Assembly (NCBI GenBank): GCA_016208525.1
Contig: JACQYJ010000071.1
Span: 1 to 18,395, forward strand
Length of the DNA stretch: 18,395 nt
From: Deltaproteobacteria bacterium
GTDB taxonomy: Bacteria > Desulfobacterota > JAENJC01
Reading direction: 5' to 3'
Part shown: positions 14,501 through 18,395 of the stretch, piece after piece
Numbering within the stretch: the stretch's first letter is position 1
Layout: each line of letters starts with the position of its first letter
Position numbers and translations under genes: made by a program
The notes under the pieces: model-generated
Database searches by the model: none
The model's input: only the letters and a program-made list of their open reading frames with translations
What the model was told of the DNA's origin: nothing

Positions 14501-15664
14501 CACATCCCCTTCAATCTTTATTTTTTGCTTTTCAACTGACCACTGACCACCGGCCACCGAACACTTTATATGGACATCTGCAACCCCTTTTATATCCGGA
14601 ACCAGGCTGACATAATGCCTCGCCAGCTCTACAGGTATCTTTGACCTCAGATCAATCTCAAATGGAGACTCTTTTAGTGAATTCCATCTTCCCTTGCTTG
14701 AAAAGCCTGATGTTGTCTCCCTTATATTAAAACCATCCAGTTCTATCTCCCCTGCCTTTGCCAGTCCCCTGACTTCAACCCCCCCCCCGTCACCCTTCAT
14801 GGCAGCTGACAGGTTGACTTTACCTTTCAAATCCTGGAACTTTTCACTGACCACCGGCCACTGACCACTGGCCACACTTCTTACAGCATCAAGGTTCAGT
14901 TCTGATGAAACCTTTGTCTCCCACCTTGAAGCAGCAAACTCCAGATAAAGACCTTCCAGAGAGAGATGCCCCTCAGGTAAAAGGAATGAGCTGTTTATTA
15001 TTGTCAGGTTCTCCGGGGTGATACTGAAATCACCTTTCAGCGATAGTATCTTATGGCTGAACTCCTTGACCATGATATTGGCCTCAGAGTTTGCGAGGAG
15101 AAAACCGAAATGCCCCTTATCAATATCAGGCCTTATCTTCATCTCTATCCCGCTAAGAGACACATCCGAGGGTATTTCAGGATAACTCAAGGCCACCTTA
15201 CCCTTTGAGATAGCGACCTCTCTCAGGTCAAATCTGAAAAATCCCTTCCCCCCCTTTAAAAAATCAAAGGATGGAAGGTTGGAGATCTTCCTTTTTTCAA
15301 CCCTGAGATAAACAGTCGGCTCTTCTACCTGAATAGACCTGATCCCTATCTCCATCTTCAAGACATTCCACCACGGTAAAAATGAGATACGAACGCCTTT
15401 TGCCGTGACAAATTCCTTCTTTTCCCTGCCGAAGTCAGGCCTGATGGATAAATCCTTTATATAACATCTTCCACGCAGCCAGGAAATCTCCGGCCTCCCC
15501 ATCACTATCCTGCTCTGAAGCCTGTCTTCAAGGTATGCGCGGGTATAATGGTAGACCTTATCCCCCACAAAGCCGCTCCTCAAAAAGAAGAAGAGGAAGG
15601 TGACTGTAAGCAGGATGGCTGCAAAAAAGAGCTTTAAAAAGTGTTTTCTTATCTTACGTATCAA
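11552..15664 (-). CDS. tamB: TamB-like translocation and assembly protein (AsmA/DUF490 superfamily)
   Basis: TamB-like proteins span the periplasm as a long beta-taco groove and are linked to phospholipid transport and outer-membrane assembly. The 1370-residue protein begins with one membrane anchor (about 9-28, LKLFFAAILLTVTFLFFFL). There follows a very long repetitive beta-rich body (many G-x-[LV]-x-[LVI] strands) and the TamB domain at the end, with SELDIASLLSVGLTSKEF, DRFHIDPYYSKATGTTEPKL, VGKDISEDILVIYSRSL and a final FRFEFR strand. Two QWPV repeats are read in frame (VASGQWPVVSEK near residue 265 and VAGGQWSVEKQK near 370). The start is TTG 15664 with GAGG seven bases upstream; a stop lies immediately before it, so no longer form exists. 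No tamA is seen. Confidence 0.88.
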   Translation of the reverse strand: MIRKIRKHFLKLFFAAILLTVTFLFFFLRSGFVGDKVYHYTRAYLEDRLQSRIVMGRPEISWLRGRCYIKDLSIRPDFGREKKEFVTAKGVRISFLPWWNVLKMEIGIRSIQVEEPTVYLRVEKRKISNLPSFDFLKGGKGFFRFDLREVAISKGKVALSYPEIPSDVSLSGIEMKIRPDIDKGHFGFLLANSEANIMVKEFSHKILSLKGDFSITPENLTIINSSFLLPEGHLSLEGLYLEFAASRWETKVSSELNLDAVRSVASGQWPVVSEKFQDLKGKVNLSAAMKGDGGGVEVRGLAKAGEIELDGFNIRETTSGFSSKGRWNSLKESPFEIDLRSKIPVELARHYVSLVPDIKGVADVHIKCSVAGGQWSVEKQKIKIEGDVASQPIEVAGMPVNKVSAKFHADLETVRIEEVTADLLGGSLKGALVFALKEDKRFSGQVTIEDMNLNDLGKLRPLNSAPGAALGGGVSGDMTVTGSISPELTIDGSSTMQIRDLDIAGGSFSTKITVANLKTRISHTRGVTKIKSLDIETPSSAASVSGEVSDGNLSLELYINSSELNELTGHLIGGSGKVKARVTGDIHTPSVYGNLSLSEVFWKGYNADTVSGNVGFKEQALTSTGLLLRHGSSEVFLKGELSLAKESPWLNAVVEMEKGRLEDISSMAGIDLPAKGNVSLTGRVKGEIRSLHGDIGIEGSGMTVGGEDIDAFSLAGRLEKGSLLLQKVEISRDKDKVAINGSIDTQGEMHLTLSSSPLVLGNLTFVKRNKIPVDGTLELKGDLSGNMRNPTFNGLGVFNDAGYRNINLGSGTLEMSVSDRTLNVSGPLFGVDVNGEMTLQGSNPFHLTFAAKDLSLTSYFKGKTSLEGLTGVLSGTLKAEGELSSLNEVSAKGHISKLQVERGPFLLENEKEIEAELRNGKIVFNSFHLSGKGTELHTSGWIGMDGETNLLINGNLDIYLLQIFTKAIEKGEGVADIKLAISGKPPEIKGTIVVRDGVVVLKGFDHVFRDISGAAVLNGETLTVETLTGRIGEGSFNGNGIIEMAGIALKRTDLRFDVSGLRLAYPSWLPGEVEGSLRLTGEYPLLLLSGDINVVKARYSERVDWATLLLSFRQRLKEPRTIKEEGGALRFDINFNADRNVIFENNVGKGELKGAIRLKRDTGRIGIVGNVEVITGKFFYKEHEFKILSGVIEFPDPKKIEAVLDFTAEGKVRDYTIQILAMGNINDLKVTMTSSPPLSELDIASLLSVGLTSKEFMATGVVAPAYQAASILSRELEGRFKDYIGFDRFHIDPYYSKATGTTEPKLTVGKDISEDILVIYSRSLSGAGEQEAQVEYRLYRNLSVIGGWSSFGASQSGDVGADIKFRFEFR
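14533..14564. repeat. CCACTGACCACCGGCCAC repeat inside the tamB-like gene (first tract)
   Basis: Degenerate CCACTGA/CCACCGG units, related to 440-472. On the minus strand they encode SVAGGQWSVE. Confidence 0.8.
14845..14875. repeat. CACTGACCACCGGCCACTG repeat inside the tamB-like gene (second tract)
   Basis: Another in-frame tract of the same family; on the minus strand it encodes VASGQWPVVS. Confidence 0.86.
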
Positions 15665-15680
15665 TCAAAACCTCATATCA

Positions 15681-15704
15681 TAGGGTGGGCGCAGTCCACT
15701 CTAC
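15681..15704. repeat. TAGGGTGGGC palindrome between vapC and the tamB-like gene
   Basis: Imperfect palindrome TAGGGTGGGC...GTCCACTCTA, related to the CbiD repeat at 4929-4950. It ends two bases below the vapC stop. Confidence 0.8.
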
Positions 15705-15706
15705 CA

Positions 15707-16108
15707 TTAAATAAACCGCAACGTCAGCCCTTTGATCTTTTTAAAATCCCTTACATTATGGGTCGCCACTGAAAACCCGAGAGATATGGCCGTTGCAGCT
15801 ATCAGCAGGTCGTGGGCGCCTATGGGAACGCCTTTTTTAAGAAGGCTTGACCAGACATCGGCATATACTCTTGCTGCTGAAATGTCGAACGGATAGACAG
15901 GAAAGGTATCTATCACCTTCTGGACAAAGGCCTCTCTCTTGAGCCTCCTGCTTTCTGAGTCAGCCCTGTGGACGCCGTGCAAAAGCTCCGAGACCGTTAT
16001 AGCGCTTAAGCCGAAGGGTTCATCTGCACTATCTTTTACAAGGTTGTCAATATCCAGGTTGCCGCGTTCATGCGCAATCAGGATGCTTGTATCGAGTATT
16101 ATTCCCAT
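15707..16108 (-). CDS. vapC: VapC-family PIN-domain toxin
   Basis: A PIN-domain ribonuclease of 133 residues that would cleave RNA (often tRNA) unless held by its antitoxin. Acidic active-site positions are seen in ILDTSILIAHERG (Asp6), ITVSELLHGV (Glu41), GAHDLLIAATAIS (Asp100) and THNVRDF (Asp121). Length is typical. ATG at 16108 overlaps the antitoxin stop (16099) by 10 bp, so the two are probably translationally coupled. The active-site residues look complete, suggesting a functional toxin rather than a relic. Confidence 0.92.
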   Translation of the reverse strand: MGIILDTSILIAHERGNLDIDNLVKDSADEPFGLSAITVSELLHGVHRADSESRRLKREAFVQKVIDTFPVYPFDISAARVYADVWSSLLKKGVPIGAHDLLIAATAISLGFSVATHNVRDFKKIKGLTLRFI

Positions 16109-16380
16109 GATTCACCTACAGGAAGATTTGGCTGGTGGCCCCTGATATCCTCTATATCCTTCTCAAAGGCCTCCGCCTCCTTGCCAAGCCTTGGAAGGCG
16201 ATCAAGCATAGTTTTGAGTTCCCCGATAGTCCGCTCCTTTCTGACCTCTTCCACCGGTCCCATAAAGGCAACGGGCTTTCCGCCTCTTTGAATAATGTAA
16301 TGGTCTCCCTTAAACTTAATGGTGTTCAATATATCGGAAAACTGCCGGACCGCTTCTGTGGCCTGAATGATCTTTTCCAT
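16099..16380 (-). CDS. Phd/YefM-type antitoxin partner of VapC
   Basis: The N-terminal half, IQATEAVRQFSDILNTIKFK then GDHYIIQRGGKPVAFMGP, is the Phd/YefM DNA-binding fold seen in antitoxins of PIN toxins. The C-terminal half (RTIGELKTMLDRLPRLGKEA and the acidic EAFEKDIEDIRG) would wrap the toxin. It is 93 residues long. ATG at 16380 has AAGGAG six bases upstream. An 11-bp-arm palindrome sits immediately upstream and overlaps the likely -10 element, implying autorepression. Confidence 0.9.
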   Translation of the reverse strand: MEKIIQATEAVRQFSDILNTIKFKGDHYIIQRGGKPVAFMGPVEEVRKERTIGELKTMLDRLPRLGKEAEAFEKDIEDIRGHQPNLPVGESWE

Positions 16381-16390
16381 AGAGTCTCCT

Positions 16391-16413
16391 TAAAATATGA
16401 TAATCATATTTTA
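16391..16413. promoter_or_regulatory. Palindromic operator of the toxin-antitoxin operon
   Basis: Two perfect 11-base arms (TAAAATATGAT and its complement) surround a single A. The site abuts the antitoxin ribosome-binding site and covers the putative -10 box. Binding by the antitoxin/toxin complex is inferred from the family. Confidence 0.8.
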
Positions 16414-16435
16414 CACATTTTGGGGAATTAATCAA
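16408..16435 (-). promoter_or_regulatory. Putative promoter of the toxin-antitoxin operon
   Basis: TTGATT (16435-16430) and TAAAAT (16413-16408) lie 16 bases apart on the minus strand; the second overlaps the operator. Confidence 0.55.
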
Positions 16436-16497
16436 GCGGGAATCTGGGCAGCCCTGAAAATTGGCCGTGGCTAAAATCAACTCTCTTCTATCCTCTA

Positions 16498-16576
16498 TTC
16501 AAACGCCCCCGCCTTCGGCACCCCCTCTTTACTAAAGAGGGGGAATATCTCTACTTTTTACTCCTCCTCTTTACTA
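16498..16576. repeat. 79-bp direct repeat, copy 1 (left flank of the DUF559 ORF)
   Basis: The copy appears identical over 79 bp to 16840-16918. It contains the CCCCCTCTTTA/TAAAGAGGGGG hairpin also found at 346-368. The DUF559 stop codon is exactly the last three bases of this copy. Confidence 0.95.
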
Positions 16577-16819
16577 CTTATCATACTCTTGTGCATCTTT
16601 TCCCGCATGCTGTCCGCCGTCCAATTCGACAGCAAGTTTTATGGTCGAGCTGTAGAAATCAAGGACATACGCACCTATGCTGAATTGACGGAAAAATTTT
16701 ATCCCATGAATCTGTTTGTTGCGCAACCTTGCCCAAAGGAGTTTCTCAGCCTCTGTCTGATTCCGTCTCAGTTCCCGCCTTCGTTCTTTGAATTTCAGGT
16801 TGTTATGGATGAGTCCCAT
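16574..16819 (-). pseudogene. DUF559-family nuclease-like protein, truncated at the C-terminus
   Basis: The 81 residues show the start of the DUF559 (PF04480) domain, a PD-(D/E)XK-like nuclease fold: LRRNQTEAEKLLWARLRNKQ, then KFFRQFSIGAYVLDFYSST and IKLAVELDGGQHAGKDAQEY. The putative catalytic DFY and VELDGGQH acids are present. Complete relatives run some 30-40 residues further, ending in a hydrophobic strand and helix. Here the ORF ends EYDK, then a stop made by the boundary of the 79-bp repeat. Translation would start at ATG 16819, with no clear Shine-Dalgarno sequence. The gene alone lies between the two repeat copies. It may be a broken remnant or a minimal cassette form. Confidence 0.78.
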
Positions 16820-16839
16820 AAATCAATTTACCTATTGCC

Positions 16840-16918
16840 TTCAAACGCCCCCGCCTTCGGCACCCCCTCTTTACTAAAGAGGGGGAATATCTCTACTTTT
16901 TACTCCTCCTCTTTACTA
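16840..16918. repeat. 79-bp direct repeat, copy 2 (right flank of the DUF559 ORF)
   Basis: Direct copy of 16498-16576. Its lower edge lies 20 bp upstream of the DUF559 start codon, so the cassette between copies (263 bp) holds little but the ORF. Confidence 0.95.
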
Positions 16919-17050
16919 AGGAACTCAGAATACCACCAAAACAGGGTCGCTACTTTTTGCGGGCACAATTTGGGCACAGTTGAGGCAAATGAGGCAAAAA
17001 GTGTGTTAGAGGATATGCCAGCAATACATTGACAGATAAGGGTTTGAAGG

Positions 17051-17221
17051 ATGGTAGGAATTAAAAGACTTGATTATATTGAATTTGGAAGCACCAATGC
17101 CTATAAAGCCATTTTAAATATTGGTGCCGGAGGTTCGATATACTACATGAGGTACACAGACCCGAAGCCTATTGAACTTATCGTTATTGACTACCATTTC
17201 CCGAAGTTGAAGGCGGCTTGA
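17051..17221 (+). CDS. Small hypothetical protein (56 residues)
   Basis: This is the only plausible plus-strand gene. It begins MVGIKRLDYIEFGSTNAYKA and includes LNIGAGGSIYYMRYTDPKPI and ELIVIDYHFPKLKAA. GAAGG lies immediately before ATG 17051, which is too close for an ideal Shine-Dalgarno spacing. The composition (balanced, several aromatic residues, A/T-rich third positions) looks more protein-like than the G+C-rich DNA that follows. I do not recognise the family and infer no function. It may be a remnant of a mobile element. Confidence 0.4.
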   Translation: MVGIKRLDYIEFGSTNAYKAILNIGAGGSIYYMRYTDPKPIELIVIDYHFPKLKAA

Positions 17222-17751
17222 TGTACGTTGTAGGCTCCTTTCCGCTTACTACCCTTCCACGGCAAGGCCATTCCATGAAAGTTGCGGGAAGAAAGCTCCA
17301 ATGTGCCTTAATCCGTTTCGGGTGAAAAGACTTGCCTCTCTATGAGGTATGCATGCGAGCCCCGGCAAGACTTTTTCCCTTCACTCCATACAGGCAAGGC
17401 TACAAAGGTACAGGGGAGAAAAGCAAAAACCAACTTCCGCCCGATAAGGCCAGGCGCAAGTTTACATAATCGGTCGTTATGCAACCGCCTGCCTGTCAAG
17501 CTCTATGGTTGCAAGCAGTCGCATAACGCTTGATTATGTACAAGGGGTTTTGCCTGTTTTTCTCCCCTGCTTGTCTGAGTGGCGGGGCAACACCCTCCAC
17601 ACCGCCCAGGGTCAGGGCTCCGGCCTGTTCTTGCAGGCCAGACCTGCACCCTTCCATGGCAACAAACCAGGACATCTCTCCCCCGGCCCGCCCGCCAAAG
17701 ATAAAACATCCCGCCCCCAGGGGCTCCCTGAAATGATGCTTTGTTCGTCTG
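17222..17751. other. 530-bp gene-poor G+C-rich stretch with strong potential structure
   Basis: No open frame here looks like a real protein: the ORFs on both strands overlap one another and have Arg/Pro/Cys-rich, unrecognisable translations. The stretch contains inverted repeats (for example CTTGCC at 17333 facing GGCAAG at 17366, and the large repeat at 17463-17540) and a possible outer stem between CAGGGGAGAAAAG (17408) and TTTTTCTCCCCTG (17556). It lies between the small plus-strand ORF and the protease gene. It could be a structured RNA, a recombination region or decayed DNA; the sequence alone does not decide. Confidence 0.45.
17463..17540. repeat. Inverted repeat TACATAATC...CGTTATGC / GCATAACG...GATTATGTA
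   Basis: Twenty-base arms (17463-17482 and 17521-17540) match except at three central bases. Inside is a smaller pair, GCAACC (17481) and GGTTGC (17507), making a nested hairpin or cruciform. The arms are spaced by 38 bp. It resembles recombinase or attachment-site geometry, but no recombinase is in view. Confidence 0.75.
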
Positions 17752-18171
17752 TTATGGATATTTGATTGAGAACCGCTTGGCGGGATAGTCTATCGCCAGG
17801 ATGAAGCGGCTTAGGAAGCTGTTTACGCCCAATAGAACAACGTGCAAGTTGGGCATGAAGTCTATAGGGGTATCGGGTACCGTATATAGAAGTTCCCCGG
17901 ATTCAGGGTGGTATATTTCAAACTTTGTAGTGTGGGCATAAGCCGCAGTCAGGCCGTTTCCTGTCCTGATTGATTTCGTCTGGCCGGATTGAAGGTTGTG
18001 TCCCAGGATAACAGCATTGGCGGCGGGGATGGCGCACTCATCGGCACCGGTATCTATTATGCCGGTCGTCCTATAACTCATTCCTGTGTGTGGGTTTATT
18101 ATCCTGATAGGGAGGATCGGACGGTATATGCCGTTTCCGCAGTATGTGAATGGACAGTCTCTTATTGGCAT
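17752..18171 (-). CDS. Retropepsin-like aspartic protease
   Basis: The 139-residue protein carries GIIDTGADECAIPA at 37-50, the D-T-G-A active-site motif of retroviral-type aspartic proteases (Asp40); such enzymes work as homodimers. A strand with VVLLGVNSFLSRFILAIDY at the C-terminus fits the flap/ILG-type motif and dimer-forming region of this fold. There is no signal peptide, so it is probably cytoplasmic. ATG at 18171 overlaps the stop of the upstream DUF5678-like gene by 10 bp. The substrate is unknown; its partner gene suggests a two-gene module. Confidence 0.85.
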   Translation of the reverse strand: MPIRDCPFTYCGNGIYRPILPIRIINPHTGMSYRTTGIIDTGADECAIPAANAVILGHNLQSGQTKSIRTGNGLTAAYAHTTKFEIYHPESGELLYTVPDTPIDFMPNLHVVLLGVNSFLSRFILAIDYPAKRFSIKYP

Positions 18172-18368
18172 GGGTAAATGTGGACGGTGTCCTTTTCTGG
18201 GACATAGAATACAACAGGATCATCAAACCCGTGGCTCTTGGCGTCATTAAACACCGTTACAGGATCGTCCCCTGAGCTGACCACGTCTTTATCCAGAAAG
18301 GTCTTTGTAGCGACATACTTGCCGCCATATCTACCAATGTCGTTAACCAAAACACATGTTTCCACCAT
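18162..18368 (-). CDS. DUF5678-like small protein
   Basis: A 68-residue acidic protein with GRYGGKYVATKTFLDKDVVS, then DPVTVFNDAKSHGFDDPVVF and YVPEKDTVHIY. The G-K-Y-V-A ... A-x-x-x-G-x-x-[DE]-P-[VI]-[VI]-x-[YF]-V-P layout matches what I recall of DUF5678, a small family of unknown function. GGAGG is three to four bases before ATG 18368. It overlaps the protease gene by 10 bp, so the two are likely co-translated. Whether it is a substrate, inhibitor or regulator of the protease is not known. Confidence 0.75.
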   Translation of the reverse strand: MVETCVLVNDIGRYGGKYVATKTFLDKDVVSSGDDPVTVFNDAKSHGFDDPVVFYVPEKDTVHIYPCQ

Positions 18369-18395
18369 CCACCTCCGAATAAAAGACTTCCACCG

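Noticed and set aside
16498..16918. A CRISPR array
   Set aside because: Only two copies exist, they are 79 bp long and the spacer is a 263-bp gene-bearing segment.
16589..17032. Plus-strand frame of 147 codons across the DUF559 gene and a repeat
   Set aside because: Its sequence is a mix of antisense DUF559, repeat and unique DNA. Its end (HNLGTVEANEAKSVLEDMPA) could be a remnant of another element, but nothing supports a real gene.
17463..17540. An integron attC site
   Set aside because: The GTTATGC/GCATAAC ends are in the opposite order to RYYYAAC...GTTRRRY, the spacing does not fit, and no integrase or cassette array is seen.
17503..17709. Small minus-strand frame and overlapping plus-strand frames
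   Set aside because: Several frames overlap in the same G+C-rich DNA with Arg/Pro/Cys-rich products and no start signals; none resembles a protein.

Overview
The window looks like part of the chromosome of an uncultured Gram-negative anaerobe, perhaps Nitrospirota or a deltaproteobacterial lineage. The reasons are the early-cobalt (anaerobic) cobalamin route, an outer-membrane beta-barrel, a TamB-like protein, moderate G+C and an unusual density of short palindromic repeats. The lineage is an inference; the sequence alone does not settle it. Almost every gene is on the minus strand, so the window reads from right to left.

Layout, right to left. 18368-17752: a DUF5678-like small protein overlapping a retropepsin-like aspartic protease. 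17751-17222: a gene-poor, G+C-rich stretch with a large inverted repeat; next to it is one small plus-strand ORF (17051-17221). 16918-16498: a truncated DUF559 nuclease gene between two identical 79-bp direct repeats. 16380-15707: a Phd/YefM-type antitoxin and VapC toxin with a palindromic operator. 15664-11552: a TamB-like envelope protein (1370 aa). 11324-10217: prfB (release factor 2) with its programmed +1 frameshift. 9984-9199: an L,D-transpeptidase.

9178-1 is the B12 locus: promoter, cobalamin riboswitch with an intrinsic terminator, a small outer-membrane beta-barrel, a CbiM-CbiN fusion, CbiQ, CbiO (cobalt ECF importer), CbiD, CbiE-CbiT fusion, CbiL/CobI, an interposed GIY-YIG nuclease cassette, CbiF/CobM and the start of CbiG. 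The logic is that low B12 lets transcription pass the terminator, so cobalt is imported and inserted early, and the ring is then methylated and contracted. CbiH, CbiJ, CbiC and CbiA are not seen and may lie beyond the left edge.

The most unusual feature is the repeat load. At least eight families of short palindromic or tandem repeats occur between genes, and many lie in frame inside conserved genes: two perfect inverted copies of a 60-bp element inside cbiET, a third copy forming the CbiM tail, five repeat-like segments in CbiD, one in CbiF, one more in CbiM and two in the TamB-like protein. Several intergenic repeats contain another repeat nested inside, and two small nuclease genes (GIY-YIG, DUF559) sit precisely between repeat copies. 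This resembles Rickettsia palindromic elements in behaviour but involves many unrelated families in one operon, and it is the best candidate here for an undescribed system.
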